Assembly (NCBI GenBank): GCA_000697665.1
Contig: KL197711.1
Location: forward strand, 1,174,761 to 1,238,760
Reading direction: 5' to 3'
From: Jaapia argillacea MUCL 33604
Lineage: Eukaryota > Basidiomycota > Agaricomycetes > Jaapiales > Jaapiaceae
DNA length: 64,000 nt
The notes beneath the pieces were generated by a model that had not been told where the DNA came from, ran no database searches, and saw nothing but the letters and a program-made list of their open reading frames with translations. The position numbers were made by a program, and so were the translations under genes. Shown one piece after another: positions 45,190-57,900 of the stretch; position 1 is the stretch's first letter; the number at the start of each line of letters is the position of its first letter.

Positions 45190-46523
45190 ATGTCCAATTT
45201 GAACGCAACCAGCACTCCTGGCTATACTTTCTCCACTGGAGCCAAGACTACTCTCGCCAGCACGGAACGAGAAGCTTATCTTTATCCCCATCACACTCCT
45301 GCGACCGCACAGGCTTTGATATCGACTGCTCAGTCGTTGGTGTACCCACGTGGAAAAGGAATCTATGCGACAGACGAGACGGTCGATGGTATTGAGGCTC
45401 GGTTGATCGCCGCGCAAGGATCAGGCGGATCTGCCAAGTCCTGGTCAGAGGAAGAAAAGAGGGAAAAGAGAAGGCGTTTCCGGGAGTGTCTCTACGAGAG
45501 TCTTCCCACAGGTGAAATGTCTACTCTATTCAGTCATCATACTTACTGATCTTGTTCCTGGACAAGATTATATCTCCGGTGTCATCTTGTACTCCGAGAC
45601 CCTCCACGATTTCCAGCTTGCCCCAGTCCTCGCACAGCGAGGGATAATCCCCGGTATTCGTGCCGACACTGATTCTCATCCTCTCCCGCTGTCTCCCCTC
45701 GAACCCGCTACCCAGGGCCTCGACGACCTTCTGCCGCGTCTCGTCGCGGCTCATGCTGCTGGAGCTCGCTTCACTAAATGGCGTGCTCCCATTCTCTGCA
45801 CCTCCGTTGCTGGAGGATTCCCAAGCCAAGGGGCTTTGGAGATTCAGGCCGAAAGTCTGGCGAGGTTCGCCGCTGTCAGTCAGCAAGCTGGGTTGGTCCC
45901 GATTGTGGAACCTGATGTTGATTTTGGAGAGGATGCGGATTTGAAGAGGAGTGTGGAGATCCATGTCAAGATTATTAGCTTGATCTATGCGAGATGTGCA
46001 GCATATGGTGTCCTTTTGGAAGGTAAATTTCGTTATTGTGAGGGAGAAGGGGTTCGTAGCTGACATACACTTTTAGGCTCGTTGATCAAGCCAAGTTTCC
46101 CCCAGCCTGGTCTCAAGCACCCGTCTCGGGCAACCACCACCGCGGAAGAGATAGCTTTGGCCACTGCAACTGTCCTCTCACGATCTGTGCCGATAGCGGT
46201 TGCTGGTGTTGTCTTCCTTTCTGGTGATTATTCTTCTTTACCCTTTCGTTTCCAAAAAGGAATGATGCTAACATACAGCAATAGGTGGTCTCTCCGACTC
46301 TGACTCAATCATGTATCTGGATGCGCTCAATTGCTTGATTAACGCGTCCAAGCCACCTTCCTCTCTCGTGCGCCTCCCTCCATTGAGCTTCTCTTTCGGT
46401 CGAGGGCTTCAAGGTGATGCGATGAGGAAGTGGGTTAGCGGTGATGAGTCGGGCGCTAAGAAAGCCTTTGAAGAGAGAGCCAATCTCTGTTACAAGGCTG
46501 CGCGGGGAGAGATCAAGGCGTGA
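45190..46523 (+). CDS. Fructose-bisphosphate aldolase, class I
   Basis: Cleaves fructose 1,6-bisphosphate to dihydroxyacetone phosphate and glyceraldehyde 3-phosphate through a Schiff base. Four exons (45190-45511, 45567-46022, 46077-46223, 46285-46523) join in phase to give 387 residues. Class I landmarks: KGIYATDETVDGIEARL (the ADES-type substrate-binding loop), SGVILYSET, and GARFTKWRAPI (the KWR motif). Next are PIVEPDV (the general-acid Glu region) and EGSLIKPSFPQPG (Schiff-base Lys in the family LxKPxxxxPG motif). FLSGGLSD and LSFSFGRGLQ form the phosphate-binding end. The C-terminus ends KAARGEIKA, without the Tyr that ends vertebrate aldolases. Fungi usually rely on the class II metal enzyme, so this one is notable. 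Confidence 0.93.
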
Positions 46524-46852
46524 GCCTTCAATTGTAGATGTCAATGGGACGGAAGTCATTAGAAACTTTTGTATCTTGCCCTTGAGGAACCCGTTTGCTT
46601 TGGCGAGTGGCTGGAGCAGATTGCCACCAAAATGACAAGCGTGAACAAAGCAGGCACGCGACGCGCAAATTGACGCGTCGCGTCACGGTGAAGCGAGTGG
46701 ACCTACAAATTGCCAATTTCCAGGCCCGCTCTCAGTCAACGGCGACGACGACCACTGCACCTTCGCCCGTCTTCACTATCTGACCACTTGTGCATTGAGG
46801 GCGACAACTCTACATCTCTATCTTATCCTCCCCCTTCTCAATTCTGCTCAAT
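46524..46852. other. Spacer between aldolase and RIF1-A
   Basis: 329 bp holding the aldolase 3' UTR and RIF1-A promoter. A C/T-rich stretch precedes the ATG. No TATA box is evident. Confidence 0.5.
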
Positions 46853-49800
46853 ATGAGCCTTCTGACGCCTCCTGGCACGTCTCAGAGGGGTAAGGAGAAC
46901 AGGGCCCCTCGCTGCTCGAACGCTGGATCTCGCGTCGTATGGTCTCAACACAACCAGTACCATGTCTTGCCCACCAGCCCTCCCGGTAAGCTGGTCACAT
47001 CAGCAAGCGCGTCGAAGGAGCCCCCAACCAAGTCTATCCTAAAAAAGTCGACGCATCCCCTTCTACCTATTCCCGAAGAGAATCAGAGGGAGACGACTCC
47101 AGAGCCTGGCAGTCCCGCCGAAGATGCGACCTACCTGGCGTCACCAGTCGCTAAAATCGTTGCAGCTGATTCATCCCTGCGAGACGTGATTGAAGGGTAT
47201 TCAATTCTCACTGTTCGCATTCGCGCGCACCTTGACGCAGAGGACGCGTCAAAGCGTGTGCCTTTGGTGGATCCACTCGTCGCTAGCCGCGACCAGCTCG
47301 CTGCTGCCATTGTTGAGCACCTTGGAAAGGCAATGGTTGACCCCAGTGCCGGTCGGGCGAAAACCGTCTTGTTAGATCGAGATGTATTCTCACTTCCGTC
47401 CCCGAAGGAAAGTCCCAAGAAGAAGAGGGGAGGGATGACTGCAGAGGAGGTGAAATATGCCAGGGATTTGTGTACCACCAGTCATGCTGCGATCAAGTTT
47501 TTGGCTGCTGGGTGGACCATTCCCGCCGTATACAACATTTTCACAGGCCAGTTCATTGCGTTGTCTTTCATTCACGCGTCCTAAATCCCTTCTGCTTAGA
47601 TGAACAACTATCTGATATGCTGACGGCACTCCTGGCGATTCCTCTCGCGTCTGAAGTCCCTACACCTAATGCTCGCAAGACATGTGCGCTCTCAATATGG
47701 CTGCTGCAAATTCAGAGATTGCCAGTTGAGGTGCTGCTCCCAGCGAAGGATCGAATTGCATATGCACTTCGACGTGGTGTGGAAGGTGAATTGGGCAAGG
47801 AGGGGAAGAAGGGATCTGTGAGCGACGGATTGAGGGTATGTTTTCACTCGATGTCATCGACTCACCTCATTCTCACACTACGCTGCCCCAGGCCATACAT
47901 GATTTATCCATCCACCAACCTACAACCTTCGTGCCCTCACTCGTGGAGCTCCTACCTTCGATCCTCAGTAGTCTCCTCGCTCCCACCCTTGTTTTGCGCA
48001 CGCAAGCCTGTGTTGCTCTTGGGGGATTCGTTCGCGGTCTCGTCACCCTGCCTCATTCGTCTCTGCAAACGCGGATATCGAATCACGTTGAGACGTTCCT
48101 CACAACACTCCCACCTCCTTCGCCGAAGAAGTCCTCGGGCTCGTCGCCTTCCCCTGCGTCGCAAGACCCTACCATTATTCGCACCCTGCGCACCACCCTT
48201 CAGGCCATCGAACCACAGCATGCTGCCCAAGGTCCTGTCTGGGCTCTCTGTGTAATGGCGAACCTACTCATCCTACTCGGGCCCGCCGTTTACACTAACG
48301 AGAAGCTCATGAGGACCCTCTCCGCCCTTATGTCTCTCGCCCTCCGCCAGAAAAAGAGTAGTGTGAGAGTGTTGTCCTACGGGGTTTGGAGGACTTTGAC
48401 CTATGTCTATCACATGCCATCTTTGCTGCAGGAGAAGGCTGAAGATGGTGAAGACGAAGACTTTCACGACCATGACCACGACGACGCCCAGCGTCAGAAG
48501 CACCTGCAAGGACGTCGGGAGGCGTTCTGGAAGGTGGTCAAGTCGATGGTGGATATGGGTGCTGGAACTGGGAACATCGCCGCCCTACTATCCGCGGGTC
48601 CTACTCATCCACCCCATGCGGATGTGGAGACGAACCTGAGAGCGGCCTTGGAAATCTTGAACGCTATGGTTAAAAAGGGTGGCGAGTCATGTGCTGACGC
48701 CATCAAAGTCGTCAAGCGGTTCCTCTCTCTCGACAATATCGACATGCCAGACGAGGAGTGGCACCCTCGGAAGCTGCTTCCTCCTTCCTTGTTTTCAACG
48801 GTGCCTGGATTGTTGACCACAGACTGGAAGGCGCTTTCTGGACCCGTAGGGGAACTTGTCAACGAATGTCCTTGCATTGAAGACATTCGTCCTCTGGACA
48901 GGGAAGAGTTGTCGAAAGACTGGGTATTCGAGAATCTCATCCAGGTTTGGAGGGAAAGTATCACTTTACTTGAGATCTCGCCCAGAATGGTGAAGGCACC
49001 TGTTAGTAAATCCTCTTTACTCTACACCCACGTTATCTGACTCAATTTGTCCACAGGAGGATGTCGTAGCTGTGTGGGATGGCTTAGTCCAAGCGAATGT
49101 CGCTACTCTGCAAGGTATGATCCGAGTCTCCGGCCTGGACGCTCTCTGACTCTGCTACATCGCTTAGATTGCTCCGATGACGATGCGACTTCAAAGTTTG
49201 CTCAGCGTGCCGTGGAGATCTTGTCGGAAATTCTCTACGACCCCCGAGTCAATCTCAAAGTTGGGCCTACGACTAGTCGGAAGTCAACCCATGTCGAAAG
49301 GTCCACCACAGAGTTGAAGCTCTTGATCATCCGGGAGTTCTGGGCTTCATTGCGTACCGCTGTCCCATCCCAACTCCTGACAGATGCTGGGGAGCTCTTC
49401 ATTAGTCGTCTTCAAGACCGAACGCACGATATTCTGAAGGAGTCCGAGACTTCAGTTCCCGATCTTGGGGCATGGGAGCATTGGGCACTTCTCTGTACCG
49501 ATGTCCTCCTCGTATGTGAAGTTAACCAGGTGAAAGCATTTTGGTCGAGCAAAGATGGAGGCACAGCTTGGGCGTGGTCTAAGATGGCATGTACCATGGT
49601 CTGGAATACCTTCCTAGAGGAATGGGCGGAGGCAGGAAAGGCGACATGGGACGGTATTGTTGCCCTCTTAGCCGTGCCCTTCGTGTAAGTATTATCCTAT
49701 CTCTAGTCATGACGATCACTGACCCGTCTCGCCTTTCAGCGATTCGCATTCATGGAATATATCGCCCGATCAACTCGAAACTTGGGACTCTGCGTTGTGG

Positions 49801-52104
49801 AGCACGATTGGCAGAGCTCACGACTACGGCTTCGATCCTGCCACAGTCCTGGATCAGATTGCTCAAATGATTTCCAGTGCGATGTGGCAGAATCCGCTAT
49901 TCTCGACTCCCTCCACCCGAGTTGCTGACATGCTCCTCGGCCATTTGGATATCACAGAAGCACGCTCGGTACCTGCGGACCTATTCCAGTTGGTTAATGA
50001 CAGTTTACTCACGTCCTATCCTTCCGAGCCACGAAATAAGGTCACTTGTATGTGGCTAATTAGGAGTCTAGCGCGAGCGATCGACACTTGTCCGGTGGAG
50101 TTGCTGGTTGGTGTGCTGGAGATCGTTCAAGAGGGCGTCTCTATGTGGATTGCCGATGAGTGCAAAGATTCGACCGACGAAGAGTACAGCTTTGATGTGA
50201 GTCTAATGCTTAGCGCGCTATCGAATCCTTCCAGAGCACTGACCCGATTCTAGATTGTCCCGTTGTACCAAACCATCCTCGTCAGCCTTCAGTCACTCTC
50301 ACTGTCATCCAGCGTTATCACATCGATGTCCATGATCCTCGAGGCATCTTTCTCTGGTCGACAGGACAAGCCCTCATCCATGTCAGAAGCCTTCGTCGAA
50401 TTTTGGCTGGCTGTATCCCCTCGAGTCCTTGCGCCTGAAGGTGGCTGGCCCGAGAGCATCCAGAAATGTCTTTTGGCATCGGGCATCTGCGAATCGCTTG
50501 CTCCAATTGTGCGACCTGTAGACGCTGAGTACGACGCGGACGTCTCATTTGACAACTGCGACGATGAGGTCGAGGCGAAGAGGGTAGCTCTCGCGTTGGA
50601 AAGTGGAACAGCACACCTTACCAACCAAACGGCTGAAGAGGACCCGCTTGTGTTCCCTGATAGCGGGGATGAAGATGAATCTCCCCCGTCACTGCACCAG
50701 CACAAGATTGTCGATAGATCGCCATTCGTGGGCCATTTGGGACCTGCAATCTTCACTCCCCAGCCTTCGTTGCTCCGCACTGCTCTACCTGCTTCCGAGC
50801 TCCACCGGGATCGTTTGACGGAACCGAGCGAATCCAGTGACGGCCAGAGTCCTTCGACCAATCTCGACGTCCCTGTTACTCCCTCATCGTCTCGGACCAA
50901 CGCCTCGACTCCTCCTCCACGTCTGCGGCGAAAGCACTCTGGCGACGTCGCCTCTGTCCTGCAAACTACAGATATTTTACAAGATATGCCCTCTTGTCCC
51001 GAATCTCCCACTCCGACTCGATTCTCTTCCACCCGCATCACACCTTTCCAGCCGACACCCAATCGAAGGGATGAGGGGACAGTCTCTGTGAAGACATTCT
51101 ACCCCGCAGACAAGAATAAGGAGAATCTTTCACCCGGGAAGGCTGATACGACAAGCTTGAGGGTAATTGGAAAACGCCGACGATCGTTATCAGGACCGGT
51201 TTCCGAAAACATCGAATCCAAAAAGGGGAAATATCTAGGAGTTTCATCTATGGCTGTTGAGTGTCGTTCGTCCCAGCCCAGCTCCGGCTCTTCGCAGCCA
51301 TCATCTTTGTCCGACGGAACTGCTCCGTCGGTTGATTCGAATCGCAAGAGCATGCTGAACAAGGACGAGGACCCTTTCCTCGGCGGACGAAGCGACTCCG
51401 ACGATAGCTCAGATGGAAGCTCGCAGTCCACCCAGACTCTGGTCCGCTCTAGGAAACGCAGTCGTGTCTTCATGGAAGCCGTAGAGATACCGCCTTTCCA
51501 CGATAGGAGGGCGAAGTGGCGTCCGATGACACCTGACGACGTTCTGAACCTATCTAACATGGCTTCTGCCGCCAGTCAATCCCAGCGGCGCTATTCAATG
51601 GGTGTCCTGAAGCCAATCAGCAATGGGTTACGCGACGACCGCCAATCTCCTTCGAAGAGACGTCGTTTAAGCTGGAACGGATGTGATGCAGCCATCGAGG
51701 ACGCAGAGGAGCTGTCTCCTTCCAAATTCTTCGACGGCCTAGATGTCGTCCTGGGCAGTGGTTAGTTCTCAATTCTGCTTCTGCCGTTGTTTGTGACGAA
51801 CTGAATATCTTTCATAGATGACTCTATGTTTGCTCGGACACCAAGCTCCCAACTTCCGGTGCAATCTGACTGCGAAGATCCATTGCCGTCCTTGCTCGGG
51901 AACGTTACACCACACCATCTCATTTCTCCTGCCCTCCGTCGAGTGCGGGAAGCTGACTTCAGCGATCCACCCAGCGATGATTCGACCTCCTCCGAATCTA
52001 GCCCTTCGCGGGCACATCTCAAACGAAAACTCGCTCGGAGTTTATCTTCAGACACCATGCTCAAACCTATGCCTCTTACTATATTCATGCCCGTAGCTCA
52101 GTAG
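46853..52104 (+). CDS. RIF1: RIF1-like telomere/replication-timing protein, copy A
   Basis: Rif1 recruits protein phosphatase 1 to restrain origin firing and acts at telomeres and double-strand breaks. Eight or more exons encode about 1,550 residues. N-terminus: RVVW at residues 27-30 (an RVxF-type motif) and SILK at 61-64, two PP1 docking motifs in the order known from yeast Rif1. Then comes YLASPVAKI and a long alpha-helical repeat region of the Rif1 N-terminal domain. It includes LSDMLTALLAIPLA, RKTCALSIWLLQIQRLP, GPVWALCVMANLLILL, and AWSKMACTMVWNTFLEEW. The C-terminal third is Ser-rich and disordered, with KRRRLSW at 51655-51675 and many SP/TP sites. The stop is at 52102-52104. The first intron (47547-47599) appears to use a GC donor. 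Copy B lies 2.9 kb downstream. Confidence 0.85.
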
Positions 52105-52363
52105 TTGTCCAATGTTGAAAGTTGTCATTATCTTTCCCTAATCACCGCATACTTTGTTTGTGTATCATTATTCATTCTTGTTATGTTTTCTTTTCCGAGT
52201 AGTATGTCATTAGCATGTATCGATAGTGACCAATGGAGCATTATGAACACATGGGCTATTGTGGGGAAGATCGAAGTACAGTCACGTCAGACACAGGTGA
52301 ATCGCCATAGATAATAGGGATAGTTTCGTCGGCTGTCATAGAATAGTGAAGGTAGAGCTTCGG

Positions 52364-52962
52364 TTACCTGAGTCTCCGAACACTTCGAAAAGGATCAGGC
52401 AAGGCGATAAAAAAATCTGCATTTCCAGGCTCACAGACGACGATATAATCACTGCCGGGGTCAACTTGGGGGACCAGGACGTCGATGTAGCCACGAATCA
52501 GACTAAAGCCGTCTGCTAGAGGATTTTCTACACAAAAATATGACACAGTGAACTCTGAAAAGCGATTTGAGCTAACCGATATCAAGATGTTCGTTCTCAT
52601 CGACTCCATCCAAGTAGCCGAGGACAAGTTTGCCTTTGGTGTCGAAATCGCTGGGGATATTAGATGTATCCCTACAGGAAAGATGGTACGAATGAAATAG
52701 TAGTATTTGAAGAATATGGAACAACTCACCAGGTAACAGTTACGTTGGTGCCCGTCAGCCATAAGGTCACAGAAGACGGGCTAATGATGCGAGGGTCTGA
52801 GACTTCTCTTGATTCGGGTATGACCATGGTTTCGTTGTAATGTCTGACGAACCGGTTGCCAGGCACGGCGTCCACGTCGAAGGGAGTGTGAAGAGCGTAC
52901 GTCGTGAGATGAGCTACAGACATGACCTCTAGCAGGGCCAGCACGCGAGAGTGAAGGAGCAT
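52364..52962 (-). CDS. Small secreted KRE9/KNH1-type (Ser-Thr-rich GPI-family domain) protein
   Basis: Three exons from ATG 52962 to the stop at 52364 encode about 160 residues. The N-terminus is hydrophobic (LALLEVMSVAHLTTYA) and probably a signal peptide. The mature part has the fungal KRE9/KNH immunoglobulin-like pattern: a P-R-I-I-S-P-S-S start, then LTGTNVTVTWDTSNIP, then GKLVLGYLDG, and a last block VDPGSDYIVVCEPG. It lacks the Ser/Thr-rich stalk and GPI signal of the larger members, so it would be a short secreted single-domain protein, presumably in the cell wall or outside. It sits between the two RIF1-like genes on the opposite strand. Confidence 0.75.
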
Positions 52963-54977
52963 TTCCTTTTGATTGGGCCTTTGAAGGACGTGGACCGATC
53001 AGAGTACGAGGAGGGTCTTCAGGATGTCCGTGGTAGGGGGCTGACAGGCGAGTTCTCCGACGGTGATAGAAAATCGGCTGTAGAAGGTCCACCAAAGTGA
53101 GAGGGATCGAGAAAAAGGCAAGAATGATAGGTTTGGAGGGTGGCTGGAAGGATCAACGCTGTACTGGCAGTACACTCAGCCAACCAGGGGGAGGAGTCCG
53201 AGCCTCGGTATTGAGAGAGGATAAGCGAGGAGAGCTTTAAGAGTAAAATATAGCGGGGAGGGTGTGTATAGAGTGATGCTTTGCCGTCTGACGAGAGTTT
53301 CACTGGGACGACGCGTTTACAATTCGCTAACACAAGTTCTGTGCAGAATCCAGATGCACTACTTACCTGTAGGCTGTAGCGCCGCGGAGGGGAGTGTGAC
53401 CTCAACGATTTGCTAGTGTGACTGTACGCGCATATATTTCCCACGGATGTTGTTCTGTACGAGTCCACAGCAAAGGGCCTCTTGAACTCGTACCACCACC
53501 TGGTCTTGTTTTTCCCACGCTTTTTAGCTGGGCAAGAGAGCGAGTTCGACGTTGTCGAGCTTGCTACAAAGTCGACAGCCTCTCGTCGCCACGCCGCCCA
53601 GTCCCATTGGACTACACCTCGACTGGACCACTTGGTCCCACCACGCCTTCAGGCCGTTACGGCCCACTTAGCCGATCATCGCGATCACCCCGTCACCCTC
53701 AAGGCCCGCGTCGGTCACCCCACTCGACACTCCACACCCCCTAGTACACTGTCATCCACCAACCTGAAGCGCGGCTCCTCCTCTGTCGAATCACGAGCAA
53801 ACACACCGTGGCCCAAAATGCGCCACGACTGATGCGACACGTCCGAACCCAGCGGGAACCCCCGTCTGTTTTCGGGGCACTGCCCTTGTACTACGGCGTC
53901 ATATTCTCCAAGTTTTCTCATCACAGAACTTACCACCACCTAATCTACTCCCATTCATCTCACCACAACCTCTCCATCGACCACATCTGCTCTCGAGGAG
54001 CACCCACAGGAAGGACCTTGTTTGAAGCCCGGACATGCCGACCGGGCAAGCCTGACGGCGTTGACATTGGAAGCCCACCGGCGTAGTATAGTGAGTGGGG
54101 GTGTCCGTGTAGGGAGGAATCCTGATAGGCATCTGCCCTTGGTTGCGGGGACGATCGGTGTTGAGGTTGGAAGGTTGAGAAGAGTGAAGGTTGTAGAATG
54201 GTGGAGGGTTTGCTTTTCTGATGTTACTAACTGTGTTCAATCTGCTTTATGACCGTCTCGTGCTTTCCGTCCTATTGCCTTTCCCGAATCCTGCCATCCT
54301 GGTACTTCCCCCCTCCACGATACAATTTTGAAAACACCCTATGCTTTGTCCCCGTTGAATATTTTCACGTTTCCCGGTTGTCCTCTATGCTCGCAGTTGG
54401 CCCTGTAGTAGTGTTAGATAACCACCGCGTCTTAGCTCATTAGTTAGCTTGTTGCGGTATATAAATCGAGAGTTCATCATCATCATCATACGAGTCCACA
54501 GCACCCGACAAGTGGGCTTGTTTCACACCGCTCTTCCGTCATCCAAAAGTTTGCGATGGTTGTTGGTTCATAACGTGTGAGACTTAATGTATCTCCCAGC
54601 GCTTGCGAGTGTTCTATGACTCACCTTCCGCTGATACATAAATAGGAAGGCGCAATCACCCCGACTCACTCTGATTCTGTATATATCTCAATCAATCTAC
54701 GACTCGGGTTGGACGCCCCACCACTCTTACACGACTCTTACACGAGATATACATCAACACTCCCCATATCTTTGAAGGCGGAAGGGGAATTATGAAAACA
54801 TCGAAACTTCAGCACGGTCAGGAGAACGAATTCAAGAACACCACCATCAAATTTTCGCTCGCATCGCCGAGTGGGAAAGCCCCCTTCCCTCACAAACGTT
54901 ACCAAAGCACCTTTTCAGTTAACTAAGACTGCATTCACGAACAAACTCTTCAGCTAGCGTCCCGGAAGCGCCCAACA
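52963..54977. other. 2-kb intergenic region upstream of RIF1-B
   Basis: Starts with the promoter of the secreted KNH-type gene and ends with that of RIF1-B. A plus frame at 53482-53832 (116 codons) has no domain and odd composition (His/Pro/Ser-rich). A short ATC trinucleotide run lies near 54475-54490, and a GGTATATAAA at about 54455-54464 is too far from RIF1-B to be its TATA box. I see no third RIF1 fragment. Confidence 0.45.
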
Positions 54978-57900
54978 ATGCCTACACCTCCCCTGTGGAG
55001 CCTCGCCCCGCCCGCCATGAAAGAATCGGTTTTCCAGTCGCCGATTAACACCCTCGTCGAGTCAGAGGCATCAGGAATGCGGGTTATATCGCACCATGAC
55101 CTATGCGAGGCATACGATACCCTCTCAGCGCACCTCCGACTCGCAGCAACAGAGCTAGCTGAGGTCAACAGCGCACCCCTGTTTTTGAACCCCCTTCAGA
55201 TTTACCTGCCACAGCTTACACGATGTCTTGTGAGGGATATCAAGCGGATACTCTATATCGACAGCGATCCTATCGCATCCCATTCAGACGAATCCGTCCC
55301 TAGTGACTTGCAGGAAGTCCCTGCGCATAGTCTTGAACTCGCATTGGACTCCGCCCTTGTTTGTCACTCGGGTCTGCGATTTCTATCAAATATTTTTAGA
55401 ATGAAACCATTGTTTGCAATATTCAACCGTGGGTAAAGTCCGCTGTCCTCGACCTGGTTCTCATCTCTGACAAACCCCTTTAGCCAAAGACCTCGGAGAT
55501 CTTTTGCAAGCTTTAGTCAAGATAGGCGAAGCGGAGGAGTTGCCCTCGCCTCATTTCCAACGAACATACGCCCTTCTTGTGTGGATATTGAGAACGCAGC
55601 GTCTTCCGGGCACTATTCTGCTACCGCATATAGTTGGGGTTTGCAACGTCCTGAAGTCTTCGCTTGATCAAAAATTTGGCCTTGACGTTTTAGTCGATGC
55701 TTCGAAGGTCAGCTACACCACTCGCTGTACCCGCTGAGTCCATGTTGATAAGAACTATCAGACTATCTGCAACCTTCTCCAGAATCACACTGCCACTGTT
55801 CTGCCACACTTTGCACCGCTCCTGCCGCAAATATTATCGCATCTGATATCTAGCAATATCCCTCTCCGTCATCAGGCTGCTGCCACATTGGGGGCATTTG
55901 CTCTCGTTCTCGTTCATCACCCTCCATCAAGTGCGCTGCTGCCGAGTGGCCTTCAGGATTCAATCTCCCACCAAGTCGCATCGTTCATCAAGGCCCAATC
56001 CAACCAAGCCCGAAAGCGAAAGGCGAAACCTGGGGACGGTGGGAAGCCTGGATACCTTCCAAATATCCTCAACTCTGCCATTGCTCGAGATAGTGGAGAG
56101 CCCGGTAAAGGACCGCAATGGGCCATCTCTGTCCTAGCATCGCTCACAGTCCTATCTGACTACCATCTGTTCTCCCATCCGAGCACTCTCAAGATGGTCA
56201 TGAACTGTGTGGCTCTTGCGAAGGTTCACCCACGTGTAGGAGTGAATGCGCTCCATGCTCACGTTTGGCGGTATTTTATTTGGAGTTTCTCTCGAATGCC
56301 AGCCGATGACGATGATGCTACGAGAGATCGTGCCCTCCTTGTCGTCAAGCAAGATCTTGGAAATGGCATTGGGATCGCCATAGTGACAGCTTTGCTGCCA
56401 CTTCGCACCCTACCGCACGGTGACTCGGGCAATACGCACCTTCTCACCACCGGGGACCCAACACACAGCGCCCTTGTAATCGTGGAAGAATTGTTGCGCC
56501 ACGAATCTCGGGCGACGTTTTACGACGGGATCGCTGTATTGACCAGGCTGCTCAGTGGGGTTGGCGCAGTCGAAGAACTCCCCAAGGCTTCGACCCCTGC
56601 GAAAGGCTCTCCCGTTTGTATCGACTTCGCTTTGCTGGATGGGCGCATCCTCGACGCCAAATGGGACACGCTCAAAGCCCTCGTTTCTCGACTCAGATCC
56701 ATCGTAACGGAGTCGTTGAGAACACTTTCTGAGGTAGAGATGGTGGAACATTGGGAACGATTATTCCAACTGTGGACTTTAGCTGTCAAGCGGTGTCTCC
56801 AAGATCGTGAGGCTTCCCTTCCGGTAAGCATGACTAGCCGTCCCTCATTCACCGTCGTCAATCATGCTCACTACGTCGCAGCGACAACTTGCCCATTCCT
56901 GGCAATCCCTGTTACTTACCCAAGCACAACTCACCCAAGGCCGAGGACATTTGACAACACCTCCATCATTTGCGGAGAATATCACATCTTTCTTTGTCGA
57001 CTATCTTGCCTCGTCACTCACCGACCCGGCGCCGGAACAGCAATGTTCTCTTCTCTCCATCGTGTACAAATTGTGGTCTGTGATGCAGAACGTTTACTCC
57101 GCCTCGTGGATCTCGACAGCCGCGGGGCCGATCCTGTCGACTCTCTTGCAACGCGAACTTTCTATCTCAGACCACAAAGTCAAGGACGCCTGGAGTAAAT
57201 TATGCTCCAGTTTGCTATTAGCAGGATCGCCCAACCTGTTGGATAGCCTGTCGACGCAAACCGATGAGGGGGCCGAAGTTTTGCTGAAGAAAAGCCTTTG
57301 GAGTGTACTGGCGAGGACGTGGGACGGCTTTGCCAAATCTATCACATGGGAGGGTGCAGTTGCTTTGATCGTGATCCCTGTACAGTGAGTGTGATTTGTC
57401 CCTTGTGCAAGAACCAACCTGATAGCTCCTCAGCGGTGGATTGGATATGTCAGAGAGTGAACTTCGCTCGTGGGAGGCCATGATCAGACATGCGATAAGT
57501 ACGGCAAAGGGTGTTTCGATAAGGTCTACTCAAGTCATTGAGGCGATAATCGGGCGGTTTGGGAACGATTCTTTCAAACGGTACGAGCCCTTCGTTCTCC
57601 ATGGTCATGTCGATGAATTAAAGTGTTTTAAGCCTGAGGTCATTGCCTGAAATCCTCCTTATCTTGCTGCAACATATCAATCTTGCGGATGCCGATGTAG
57701 TCCCAACTGCAACATTTACCCTGCTTGGCTCGGTATTATCTGACGCTTATCCACCCCGCCCAGAACGTCTGCGGTCCTTTCTCGATCTTCTCCAAGAATT
57801 GAGGGATATCATCTCCTCGATCCCACCAGCTCTCCTGCAACCTATCTTACTTATCCTGACGGACGGTCTCGGTAAATGGATCAGAGACGAGGCCAACCTG

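Noticed and set aside
46305-46716. Minus-strand frames opposite the aldolase 3' end
   Set aside because: Shadows of the aldolase coding exon and its 3' UTR.
54470-54495. ATC trinucleotide run as a possible regulatory repeat
   Set aside because: Only a few units long and in a 2-kb intergenic region; such runs are common and nothing links it to a function.
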